Part shown: piece after piece, positions 1-7,088 of the stretch
Numbering within the stretch: position 1 is the stretch's first letter
Layout: every line of letters begins with the position of its first letter
Assembly (NCBI RefSeq): GCF_002377905.1
Contig: NZ_DFQS01000005.1
Location: 1 to 64,000, forward strand
Direction: 5' to 3'
DNA: 64,000 bases
DNA from: Psychrobacter sp. UBA3483
GTDB lineage: Bacteria > Pseudomonadota > Gammaproteobacteria > Pseudomonadales > Moraxellaceae
Notes under the pieces: model-generated
What the model was told of the DNA's origin: nothing
The model's database searches: none
What the model saw: only the letters and a program-made list of their open reading frames with translations
Program-made: the position numbers and the translations under genes

Positions 1-115
1 ATAATTCTTGTCATAAGTAGAGACATCAACAGCATTGATTAATATTTTCAATATTTTACGCCACACCTATGACTTTGCAATCAGGTGCTTTAACGGGCTC
101 GGTATCTTAGTGAGG

Positions 116-139
116 TGAACCGCCCCGGGATTGTCGGAG
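116..139 (+). repeat. Left terminal inverted repeat of the IS3-family element
   Basis: Starts TGAACCGCCCCG and ends CGGAG. It matches the reverse complement of 1401-1424 at 12 of 12 outer bases and at the 5 inner bases, with a 7-base diverged middle. Confidence 0.9.
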
Positions 140-165
140 ACTTAATATTCTGAGAGAATACGACA

Positions 166-474
166 ATGAAAAGACAAACCTACACTCCTGAGATCAAAGA
201 ACGCGCCGTTCGTATGCTGATAGAAGCAGCAAACGAATATCCTTCCACATGGTCAGCTATTCAAGCCATAGCGTCAAAGATTGGCTGTACGCCTGAGACA
301 CTGCGATCATGGCATAAAAAACACATTGATCAAACTATTCCTGCCTCAGTGCAAGCGCAAAGCGACAAAGAGCGCATCAAAGAGCTTGAACGCGAGAATA
401 AAGAGCTTAAGCAGGCTAATGAAATCATCAGAAAGGCTGCCGCTTTTTTCGCCCAAGCGGAGCTCGACCGCTGA
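166..474 (+). CDS. IS3-family transposase OrfA (DNA-binding subunit)
   Basis: A 102-residue protein with an N-terminal HTH_Tnp_1-type helix-turn-helix (about residues 5-50, ending in the motif LRSWHKKH). A Leu/Glu/Lys-rich coiled coil follows (about 68-92), like the leucine zipper that multimerises OrfA of IS3 elements. The gene ends just before orfB, which is in the -1 frame. In this family OrfA alone binds the inverted repeats and regulates transposition, while the OrfAB fusion is the transposase. The frame is intact, so the element may be active. Confidence 0.93.
   Translation: MKRQTYTPEIKERAVRMLIEAANEYPSTWSAIQAIASKIGCTPETLRSWHKKHIDQTIPASVQAQSDKERIKELERENKELKQANEIIRKAAAFFAQAELDR
444..450 (+). 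other. Probable programmed -1 frameshift site (T-TTT-TTC)
   Basis: Read in the orfA frame, bases 444-450 are T TTT TTC, a slippery heptamer of the X-XXY-YYZ type. The -1 frame is open from 423 through orfB with no stop, so a slip here would give an OrfAB fusion. IS3 elements typically make their transposase this way. I did not identify a stimulatory stem-loop downstream. Confidence 0.65.
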
Positions 475-482
475 CTAAGACA

Positions 483-1385
483 ATGGTTAGGTTTATCGAT
501 GAGTATAAATATCAATACGGGATCGAGTCAATTTGTAGAGTCCTACCAATTGCCCCATCAACCTATTATGGTGCTAAAGACTTAGAGGGCTGTCCTGAGA
601 AGCGCTCATTACGAAGTCAGCATGACGACTACTATATCAGTGAAATCAAACATATTTGGCAGGACAGCAAGTGCCGTTACGGTGTTCGTAAAGTCTGGCA
701 GCAGATGAAGGCGGATGGTATTCATGTGGCTCGTTGCACCGTAGAGCGATTAATGAGACAGCATGGCTTACAAGGTGTCTGGCGTGGTAAGGGCAAAATC
801 ACCACCAACAGCCGTGACGACCAAAAGCGCGCTGATGACTTGGTGAATCGTAACTTTAATGCACGTCAACCCAATCAGCTATGGGTGGCTGACTTTACCT
901 ATATTAAGACATTGAGTGGCTGGGTATATACTGCTTTTATTATTGATGTGTTTGCTCGTGCTATTGTGGGCTGGAAGGTATCGAATCGCATGAACACCGA
1001 TATGGTGATGGCGGCATTAAACCAAGCAATAGCGGATAGAAACCATCCCAAAGATGTGATTCATCACAGTGATCGTGGCTTTCAGTACTTATCCATTCGC
1101 TACACCGATAAGATGGCTGACTGCGGTATGATTGCTTCTGTCGGTACCACAGGCGATTCATACGACAATGCATTGGCTGAACCGGTCAATGGACTCTATA
1201 AATCTGAGGTAATTGACTATTTAAAGGAGAACTGGACTGGCGTTAATGATGTTGAACTGGCAACCCTTGAGTGGGTGGATTGGTTTAATAAAACACGACT
1301 GCATAGTACAATTGGTTATGTGTCACCTTTTGATTTTGAAAAGCGGTATTATGATAATTTGACCCTGTCGGGCATTGCTGCCTGA
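483..1385 (+). CDS. IS3-family transposase OrfB (DDE catalytic subunit)
   Basis: A 300-residue protein with an N-terminal HTH_21-like region (about 45-100) and an rve/DDE integrase core. The catalytic triad is visible as D137 (in WVADFTY), D197 (in HHSDRG) and E233 (in ALAEPVNG), spaced D,D35E as in IS3. The frame is -1 relative to orfA, and the gene is probably translated mainly as a frameshift fusion; an ATG at 483 exists but is not needed. There are no internal stops. The gene ends 16 bp before the right inverted repeat. Confidence 0.94.
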   Translation: MVRFIDEYKYQYGIESICRVLPIAPSTYYGAKDLEGCPEKRSLRSQHDDYYISEIKHIWQDSKCRYGVRKVWQQMKADGIHVARCTVERLMRQHGLQGVWRGKGKITTNSRDDQKRADDLVNRNFNARQPNQLWVADFTYIKTLSGWVYTAFIIDVFARAIVGWKVSNRMNTDMVMAALNQAIADRNHPKDVIHHSDRGFQYLSIRYTDKMADCGMIASVGTTGDSYDNALAEPVNGLYKSEVIDYLKENWTGVNDVELATLEWVDWFNKTRLHSTIGYVSPFDFEKRYYDNLTLSGIAA

Positions 1386-1400
1386 CTCAAGTAGATCAGC

Positions 1401-1424
1401 CTCCGATATAGTCGGGGCGGTTCA
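1401..1424 (-). repeat. Right terminal inverted repeat of the IS3-family element
   Basis: The reverse complement reads TGAACCGCCCCG, then a diverged 7-mer, then CGGAG, pairing with 116-139. It ends 7 bp before the first half-site of the PmrA-box-like promoter of the next gene. Confidence 0.9.
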
Positions 1425-1431
1425 GAACTGC

Positions 1432-1465
1432 CTTAACATCTTCTTAACAGCATAATTGGTATGGT
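1432..1465 (+). promoter_or_regulatory. PmrA-box-like operator and promoter of the eptA-like gene
   Basis: Two direct half-sites CTTAAC lie at 1432-1437 and 1443-1448, exactly 5 bp apart, followed after 11 bp by TATGGT (1460-1465), a plausible -10. The CTTAA(N)-N5-CTTAA(N) pattern is the known binding site of PmrA/BasR-type regulators. The same spacing recurs before dgkA at 5461-5494. Binding by the regulator encoded at 3259-3942 is inferred. Confidence 0.72.
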
Positions 1466-1506
1466 AAGAAATCCCATTTCTTATCACCCTGTTGAGAAAC
1501 CCGTCT

Positions 1507-3213
1507 ATGTTCACTTCACAAGCACTTAGCGCTGACATTACGAAAGCCAAAATCAAGCAAAGATATCTTAGCAATATTGCGCATCATGAGATTAATCTAC
1601 ACTATTTGATGATAGTTGTAGCGCTCTACTTAGTCGCCACTGCCAATGTCAGTTTTTTTGCGCAAGTGCTAAGCATTTATCCTATTCGTAGTGATATAGG
1701 CTTTATAATTTCTATCACTGGCTTATTATCAGGTCTAATGTGGCTAGTATTGCAGTTGTTATGTTATCGGCCTATGGCCAAACCCCTGCTCATCACTATG
1801 CTGATGATAGCAGCGATATGCGGTTATTTCACTGACGCTTACGGCACGATATTTGATCGTAGTATGCTAATCAATGGTTTACAGACCGATCAACAAGAAG
1901 CAATGGGGCTGATGTCGTTAAGTTTTTTTATTCGGTTACTGATATTGGGCGTGATACCTGCTGTTATTATCGCCAAAATTCGTATCAAGCGCACTCCTTT
2001 ACGTCGTGCTTTATGGCAAAGGGCGGTTGCTCTCTTTCTCTCTGTAGTCTTAATGGCGGTGTGTTTACTGCCATTTGGCGATCAATACGCTACTTTTTTT
2101 CGTCAACATAAAATGGTGCGCAGTTACGTCAATCCGATTACCTCTATCTACTCTGTCGTCAAATTAAGTAGCGATTACGTCGATGCATTGCGCCGTCCTG
2201 ATACGCTATTGCTGCACGCGACAGATGCCAAACGCAGTGCCGCCAGTAGTAAAGCGGCGAAACCTAAGCTTATGGTATTTGTAGTAGGAGAAACCGCACG
2301 TGCGGATCATTTTGGTTTAAACGGTTATGTGCGTAACACCACGCCATTATTGGCTAAGCAAGACAACCTTTATAGCTTTAAACAGGCTGCCTCTTGTGGA
2401 ACTTCAACCGCTTATTCAGTGCCGTGTATGTTCAGCTATGCCAATCGAGATAGTTTTGAGGTAGAGCATGCGGATTATAATGAAAACGTCCTTGATACCT
2501 TATATAAACAGGGCGTTAATGTCGTTTGGCGCGACAATAATTCCAGCTCTAAAGGCGTTGCAGATAGAGTCACGTTTGAGGACTTCAAAACCTCTACAAC
2601 CAATCCAAATTGCGATAGCGAATGCCGCGATATCGGTATGCTTGATGACTTTGATAAGCTGGTAAAGCCAGACGCGCCTACTAAAGGTTCAAATAAAGCC
2701 TCTCCTAAAGCGAGAGACACGCTTATTTTATTGCATCAAATGGGTAATCATGGTCCCGCTTACTTTAAGCGTTACCCTGAAGCGTTTGAGGAATTCAAAC
2801 CTGTGTGTATGACCAACGAGCTATCTAAATGCGACAATCAATCTGTGATTAACGGTTATGATAATGCCATTCGTTATACCGATTATTTTTTACATAACGT
2901 GATTGATACGCTAAAAGCATATGAACAAGATTATGATGTGGTCATGGTATATATCAGCGATCACGGCGAGAGTTTAGGCGAAAACAATATCTACTTGCAC
3001 GGTTTGCCGTATGCTATTGCGCCCGATTCTCAAAAGCAAGTACCCGTTATTATTTGGTCGCCTGCTAGCAACAGCATTGACAAAAACAGCCTTCTTAAGG
3101 TAATTAATCAGCCTGTATCACATGATTTTATTACCCCGACGTTACTTAACTTTTTTAATATTACAACGGACGAAGTCGCGGGCGCGCCAACCTTTTTTAA
3201 AACCGCTCCTTAA
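1507..3213 (+). CDS. eptA: Phosphoethanolamine--lipid A transferase (EptA/MCR family)
   Basis: A 568-residue inner-membrane enzyme that moves phosphoethanolamine from phosphatidylethanolamine to lipid A, lowering the surface negative charge and the binding of polymyxins. About five N-terminal membrane helices (residues 30-200) precede a periplasmic sulfatase-fold domain. Metal and catalytic residues are visible: E262 (VGETARADH), nucleophile T299 (SCGTSTAYSVPC), D485-H486 (SDHGES) and the later YLHGLP histidine. Multiple cysteines fit the family's disulfides. I chose the ATG at 1507; a TTG at 1492 in frame would add five residues. The gene lies just after an IS element and a PmrA-like box, and 45 bp before its likely regulator. 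It resembles both chromosomal EptA and the mobile MCR proteins; which branch it joins needs a phylogeny. Confidence 0.93.
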   Translation: MFTSQALSADITKAKIKQRYLSNIAHHEINLHYLMIVVALYLVATANVSFFAQVLSIYPIRSDIGFIISITGLLSGLMWLVLQLLCYRPMAKPLLITMLMIAAICGYFTDAYGTIFDRSMLINGLQTDQQEAMGLMSLSFFIRLLILGVIPAVIIAKIRIKRTPLRRALWQRAVALFLSVVLMAVCLLPFGDQYATFFRQHKMVRSYVNPITSIYSVVKLSSDYVDALRRPDTLLLHATDAKRSAASSKAAKPKLMVFVVGETARADHFGLNGYVRNTTPLLAKQDNLYSFKQAASCGTSTAYSVPCMFSYANRDSFEVEHADYNENVLDTLYKQGVNVVWRDNNSSSKGVADRVTFEDFKTSTTNPNCDSECRDIGMLDDFDKLVKPDAPTKGSNKASPKARDTLILLHQMGNHGPAYFKRYPEAFEEFKPVCMTNELSKCDNQSVINGYDNAIRYTDYFLHNVIDTLKAYEQDYDVVMVYISDHGESLGENNIYLHGLPYAIAPDSQKQVPVIIWSPASNSIDKNSLLKVINQPVSHDFITPTLLNFFNITTDEVAGAPTFFKTAP

Positions 3214-3258
3214 GCGGATTAACCCAAGTAGAGATAGTATTTATGGCTGAGACAGTCT

Positions 3259-3942
3259 ATGTATAAGATACTTATTATTGAAGATAACCCTGATATCGTT
3301 GCCAATATCTACGCTTTTTTTGAGCCTAAAGGTTTTGAGCTAGATAACGCCCATAATGGCATTAGCGGCTTGGCGCTGGCCGCGAATAATCGTTATGACG
3401 TTATTCTATTAGATGTGATGCTACCGGGGATGGATGGCACAAAACTATGTAAAACCCTACGCGAAGAGTGGCATAATAAAACGCCGATTCTTATGCTTAC
3501 GGCCCGTGATACGATTTTGGATAAAGTCGCAGGTTTTGATAGTGGGGCTGATGATTATTTGGTCAAGCCTTTTTCACTCGTTGAATTAGAATTACGTATC
3601 AAAGCGTTAATCCGCCGACAGCAAGACGAATACTTTGAGCATAGTATAACGGTTGGTGACGTCACGCTTAATGCGAGCGAGCATAAAGTGATACGTGCAG
3701 GTAGCGTGCTTAAGCTGACACCCACTGGGTTTAAAATTTTAAATATACTCATGAGCGCGTCGCCACGCGTCGTCAGTAAAAACGAGCTAGAGGAAAAAGT
3801 ATGGGGTGAGGATATTCCAAGTAGTGATGCCTTGCGCACTCACTTGCATGGCGTGCGCGTCCAAGTCGACAAGCCATTTGTCACACCGGTGATAGTCACG
3901 GTACCAGGTGTTGGTTATCAGATTATAGATCCTAATAAGTGA
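3259..3942 (+). CDS. pmrA: OmpR/PhoB-family response regulator (PmrA-like)
   Basis: A 227-residue DNA-binding response regulator. The receiver domain (1-115) has the acidic pair E8-D9, phosphoacceptor D52 (in LLDVMLPGMDG), a switch Thr (LTARD) and Lys in LVKPF. A winged-helix DNA-binding domain (about 130-225) carries the LTPTGFKIL and VWGED elements of OmpR/PhoB proteins. It follows the transferase gene by 45 bp and precedes a histidine kinase. Its presumed targets are the two CTTAAC-N5-CTTAAC boxes. The closest functional names are PmrA/BasR, QseB or ColR; PmrA is chosen from context and box type, not from a sequence search. Confidence 0.85.
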   Translation: MYKILIIEDNPDIVANIYAFFEPKGFELDNAHNGISGLALAANNRYDVILLDVMLPGMDGTKLCKTLREEWHNKTPILMLTARDTILDKVAGFDSGADDYLVKPFSLVELELRIKALIRRQQDEYFEHSITVGDVTLNASEHKVIRAGSVLKLTPTGFKILNILMSASPRVVSKNELEEKVWGEDIPSSDALRTHLHGVRVQVDKPFVTPVIVTVPGVGYQIIDPNK

Positions 3943-3965
3943 TAAATTATTTGAGGATGAGTGAA

Positions 3966-3988
3966 CGGCTTAACTCAATGATAAGCCG
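3966..3988. other. Stem-loop in the gap between regulator and kinase genes
   Basis: A 7-bp perfect stem, CGGCTTA (3966-3972) with TAAGCCG (3982-3988), encloses a 9-base loop. No U-tract follows, so it is not a standard terminator. It lies in the 102-bp gap between the response regulator and the sensor kinase and may modulate read-through or mRNA processing. A TATTAT sequence just downstream could instead be a -10 element. Confidence 0.4.
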
Positions 3989-4044
3989 CTGGTATTATAG
4001 TCATTCTCAGCTTTTCTAACGCCTTCTACGACGAAGTAAACGCT

Positions 4045-5400
4045 ATGTTTAGTATCGACTCAATCACCAATAAATTCCGCCTGTCTTATTTCGTGTTTGC
4101 GATATTGCTTTGCAGCGCTTTCGTCAGTATTTTTATGTATGCTGAAGTGAGAATGGAGCAAGAGCTGGTCAAAGCGCGTTTATTACAGCAGTTAGAGCTT
4201 AGCCAAGAAAAAGATGGCGAGCAGGGCGTGTATCACGCAGAACCTGGTATCACCATTTATCGCTATGCGAATGCGCCCAACGATTTAAAAGCTTTGGCAA
4301 CCGACACCCCGCAAGAAAAACCGATGACGATTGAGACGGCGACAGGGACAACCGATACCAATCTGCATTTTTTCTTTTATCAACAAGACCAGCAAGACTA
4401 CATCCTCACTTATCTCGAAAATGATGAGATGGTGATGGGCAATTACCCTGTGCTTGCTATCTTTGAGCATTTAGAAGATATCTTTGCCAATGCGTTAAGG
4501 GTGGCGGTTATTCTCAGTCTACTTATCGCCGCCATATTTTCGCAATTAACCGCCAAGCAAATCACCAAGCCTTTATTAGATTTAAAAAAAGCGGTAGAAA
4601 CCGATCATCAAAACTTAACCGAGTTGACCCATCTGCCCTCTGAAGTCGGTGTATTGGCACGCACTATTGACGAGAAAAACAAAACATTGGAGCAATACCT
4701 AAAACGAGAGCAACTGTTTACCGGCGATGTCAGCCATGAGCTGCGTACACCGTTAACGATTATTATGGGGGCGTCAGAGGTGTTGGCTTCTCAATTAGAA
4801 AACGACAGATATTTGAGCGAATTTGCCAATCGTATCAGTAATACCGCAAAAGAAACCTCCGAAATTATTAGTGCGTTATTATTACTGTCGCGTGCGCCTG
4901 AAAAACTGGACGCGCCGCAAACTTCTATAAACACCATCGCTATCAGTGAAATTGAGCGGCTAAAATATTTACTCCGTTATAAAACCGTCACTTGCAGCTT
5001 AGTCGCTGAGCAAGAATATTTCGCCTACGTCAGACCTGAGCTGCTAAAGATGGCGCTGGGGAATTTAATAAAAAATGCGTTTCAGTATACCGATAATGGC
5101 GAAGTGATTATTACTATAGACGCTCAAAAGATAACCGTTAGTGATACGGGTTTGGGCATCGCTGAGGATATGATGCCATTACTGTACGAAAGGTTTGAGC
5201 GTTTTGAGCAGCACAATGCAGACAAGCCATGGGACAAAGAAGCGCTGTCAACAGGCTACTCCAGTTATAAAGTAGAAGGCAGTGGCTTAGGACTTAGCAT
5301 TGTCCAACGTATCATGAGCCATATGGATTGGCAATTAACCCATCAAGCCAATACGTTAAACGGCTCAGACGGTAGTATATTTAGTATTTATTATAGATAA
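4045..5400 (+). CDS. pmrB: Sensor histidine kinase (PmrB-like)
   Basis: A 451-residue membrane sensor kinase. A membrane segment near residues 14-30 is followed by a periplasmic region of about 115 residues, a second membrane segment (about 150-170) and a HAMP-like linker. The HisKA domain has H231 in the H-box SHELRTP. The ATPase domain has the N-box NLIKNAFQY, G1 motif DTGLGI and G2 motif GSGLGLSI. It phosphorylates a partner regulator, presumably the one encoded 102 bp upstream. The short periplasmic loop lacks an obvious ExxE iron-sensing motif of enterobacterial PmrB, so the signal is unknown. Confidence 0.86.
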   Translation: MFSIDSITNKFRLSYFVFAILLCSAFVSIFMYAEVRMEQELVKARLLQQLELSQEKDGEQGVYHAEPGITIYRYANAPNDLKALATDTPQEKPMTIETATGTTDTNLHFFFYQQDQQDYILTYLENDEMVMGNYPVLAIFEHLEDIFANALRVAVILSLLIAAIFSQLTAKQITKPLLDLKKAVETDHQNLTELTHLPSEVGVLARTIDEKNKTLEQYLKREQLFTGDVSHELRTPLTIIMGASEVLASQLENDRYLSEFANRISNTAKETSEIISALLLLSRAPEKLDAPQTSINTIAISEIERLKYLLRYKTVTCSLVAEQEYFAYVRPELLKMALGNLIKNAFQYTDNGEVIITIDAQKITVSDTGLGIAEDMMPLLYERFERFEQHNADKPWDKEALSTGYSSYKVEGSGLGLSIVQRIMSHMDWQLTHQANTLNGSDGSIFSIYYR

Positions 5401-5460
5401 CGTTTATTAACCATCTGCTTAATAGTCCCTTTTGCTTATGCAGTCTCTGGTTTATATCCT

Positions 5461-5494
5461 CTTAACGCTTTCTTAACGTCTCATCACTTATACT
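5461..5494 (+). promoter_or_regulatory. PmrA-box-like operator and promoter of dgkA
   Basis: Half-sites CTTAAC at 5461-5466 and 5472-5477, 5 bp apart, are followed after 11 bp by TATACT (5489-5494). The arrangement is the same as before the eptA-like gene, including the 11-bp distance to the -10. This implies that dgkA, and probably the downstream PAP2 gene, belongs to the same regulon. Confidence 0.75.
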
Positions 5495-5584
5495 CAAACC
5501 CTGCTGATTTTGCTAATGGTTGATTGTTTAAGTTTCTAACAATCAGTTCCGTAGTTACACGATAATGAGTATAAAGCCATCAAT

Positions 5585-6052
5585 ATGAGCACCATCAAAT
5601 CTACGTCTCCTGACAATGAACCGCTAAGCCATGACGGCAACGATCCAATAAACGCTTCTGAGTTACTGCCACCTGACAATTTTGCGAGTAAGGTGAAAGG
5701 TAAAAAAGGGCTAGCTCGTCTTTTAAAGGCGACGGGCTACTCTATAGAGGGCTTTAAAGCCGCTTATAAGTTTGAAGCCGCCTTTAGACAAGTGGTATGG
5801 CTGAATCTTGCATTGCTGATGGTTATTACATTGATACCCTTTGGCGTCGCTAGCAAAATGCTGCTTGTAACCGCCTCTTTTTTATCTCTTATCGTTGAGC
5901 TTATCAATACAGCTATTGAAGCGAGTGTCGACCATACGTCAACCGAACAGCATCCGTTGGCCAAAATAGCCAAAGATACCGGCTCCGCTGCCCAGTCTTT
6001 AGCGTTACTGCTGCTGGTGATTTTGTGGTTACTGGCGTTATCAAACCTTTAA
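5585..6052 (+). CDS. dgkA: Diacylglycerol kinase (DgkA, prokaryotic integral membrane type)
   Basis: A 155-residue protein that phosphorylates diacylglycerol to phosphatidic acid in the inner membrane. The C-terminal 118 residues match the trimeric DgkA family: GYSIEGFKAAYKFEAAFRQ, then three membrane helices, with signature residues in the second helix region (VELINTAIEASVD) and KDTGSAAQ before the last helix. An extra hydrophilic N-terminus of about 37 residues precedes the core; the family is usually about 120 residues. It sits 184 bp after the sensor kinase, behind its own PmrA-like box. Recycling the diacylglycerol released by EptA is a sensible role here. Confidence 0.93.
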   Translation: MSTIKSTSPDNEPLSHDGNDPINASELLPPDNFASKVKGKKGLARLLKATGYSIEGFKAAYKFEAAFRQVVWLNLALLMVITLIPFGVASKMLLVTASFLSLIVELINTAIEASVDHTSTEQHPLAKIAKDTGSAAQSLALLLLVILWLLALSNL

Positions 6053-6106
6053 TAATAAAAGATATTGATGCTTTTTTAGGTTTAGCGGTTACGCAGGATG
6101 TCTTAA

Positions 6107-6868
6107 ATGATTTTAGAAAACAATACCTCTAAAAACAACGGCCTTAAAAATAATGCCTCTAATTTGGTATGGCTGAAACTATTTTGCTTAACGGTTGTTG
6201 CTACTTTGGTGTTTGAGCATAGCCAGCTTGATGTTCGTATTAGTGCGCTTTTTTATGCAAATGGGCAGTGGTTTTTAGAAAAAGGCGCTCAGCCTTATGC
6301 GTTTATCTTTTATGATGGCCCAAAAGCGCTATTGATTTTATTGGCTATCTATTTGTTCGCTGTATTAGCCATCAAATCTACAAACCTTTCAAACCATTCT
6401 ACTATCGTCAATAATGGTCAGTTTAATAAATTTATTATGCCCTTTTCAGTTCGTGAAATCAGCTACCTGTTGACGGTTCTTATCCTCGTCCCTTCTACCA
6501 TTGGCTTATTAAAAGCTATCACGCATGTTAGTTGCCCCAATCATTTAACGCTATTTGGAGGCAGCTTTGATTATCTTAACCTTTGGCAAAATATAGTGGC
6601 GCAAACGCCTGCCAAATGTTTTCCCGCTGCGCATGCTAGTGCTGGGTTTTCTTTATATGGTTTGGCATTTTTGCCTTCTTTGCAGCAGTATCGCTATAGA
6701 GTCTTTGAAATAGTAACGGTCTTAGGCTGGACAATGGGATTATATAAAATGCTCTTTGGCGATCATTTTTTTAGTCATACTTTAGTCTCAATGTTACTGT
6801 CGTTAACGATTGCGTGTGCGCTTGCCAATGTGTTTTCTAAAAGAGCCACTATAGGCAGTTCAAAATAA
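6107..6868 (+). CDS. PAP2-family lipid phosphatase
   Basis: A 253-residue membrane protein of the phosphatidic acid phosphatase type 2 family. Several hydrophobic helices are interrupted by the three catalytic motifs in variant form: KAITHVSCP (about 140-150), FPAAHASAG (about 180, in place of PSGH) and GDHFFSHT (about 220). Family members dephosphorylate undecaprenyl diphosphate or lipid A, or transfer phosphate between them. It starts 54 bp after dgkA and is probably co-transcribed with it. A PAP2 gene is also the usual companion of mobile mcr-1, so its linkage to an EptA/MCR-type gene here is notable. The substrate is not determinable from sequence. Confidence 0.87.
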   Translation: MILENNTSKNNGLKNNASNLVWLKLFCLTVVATLVFEHSQLDVRISALFYANGQWFLEKGAQPYAFIFYDGPKALLILLAIYLFAVLAIKSTNLSNHSTIVNNGQFNKFIMPFSVREISYLLTVLILVPSTIGLLKAITHVSCPNHLTLFGGSFDYLNLWQNIVAQTPAKCFPAAHASAGFSLYGLAFLPSLQQYRYRVFEIVTVLGWTMGLYKMLFGDHFFSHTLVSMLLSLTIACALANVFSKRATIGSSK

Positions 6869-6918
6869 GCTCTTTATCTTTAAAGTTTATGACTACTTTT
6901 TTCTAAAGAATCCTCCAA

Positions 6919-6947
6919 AAGCTTTGTTTGAGAAACAAACAAAGCTT
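6919..6947. other. Perfect 12-bp hairpin downstream of the PAP2 gene
   Basis: AAGCTTTGTTTG (6919-6930) and CAAACAAAGCTT (6936-6947) form a perfect stem with a 5-base loop AGAAA. No T-tract follows on the plus strand, so it may be a weak terminator, an mRNA 3'-end stabiliser or a protein-binding palindrome. It lies in the 220-bp gap before the hydroquinone reductase gene. Confidence 0.6.
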
Positions 6948-7088
6948 AATGGCTAGGCAACATAGAAATGTTACTATAACTCTTAAAGCTAGATAACGAT
7001 GACGATGGCAATCATTCAAGGTGGATTGTTTGCTAGCAGTCGTTTTTAGTATCCATTCATTTAAAACTAAAATAAATAGGAGCAAAAC

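Larger units (their letters stand above)
116..1424 (+). mobile_element. IS3-family insertion sequence, complete (about 1.31 kb)
   Basis: The element is bounded by imperfect 24-bp inverted repeats: TGAACCGCCCCG is identical at both ends, followed by a diverged stretch and then CGGAG. It holds two overlapping-frame transposase genes (orfA, orfB) and a slippery heptamer between them, the IS3 plan. The ends begin with TG, as in IS3-family elements. The bases just outside (AGG on the left, GAA on the right) do not form the 3-4 bp target duplication expected of a simple insertion. The right end lies about 80 bp before the eptA-like gene. I cannot name the element or its subgroup. Confidence 0.93.

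Noticed and set aside
1..115. Possible gene fragment left of the IS element
   Set aside because: The reverse strand has a short open stretch ending in TAG, but it is too short and matches no family I recognise.
1380..1470. Outward IS promoter driving the eptA-like gene
   Set aside because: No convincing -35 in the right end at the proper distance from the TATGGT; the PmrA-box architecture explains the promoter better.
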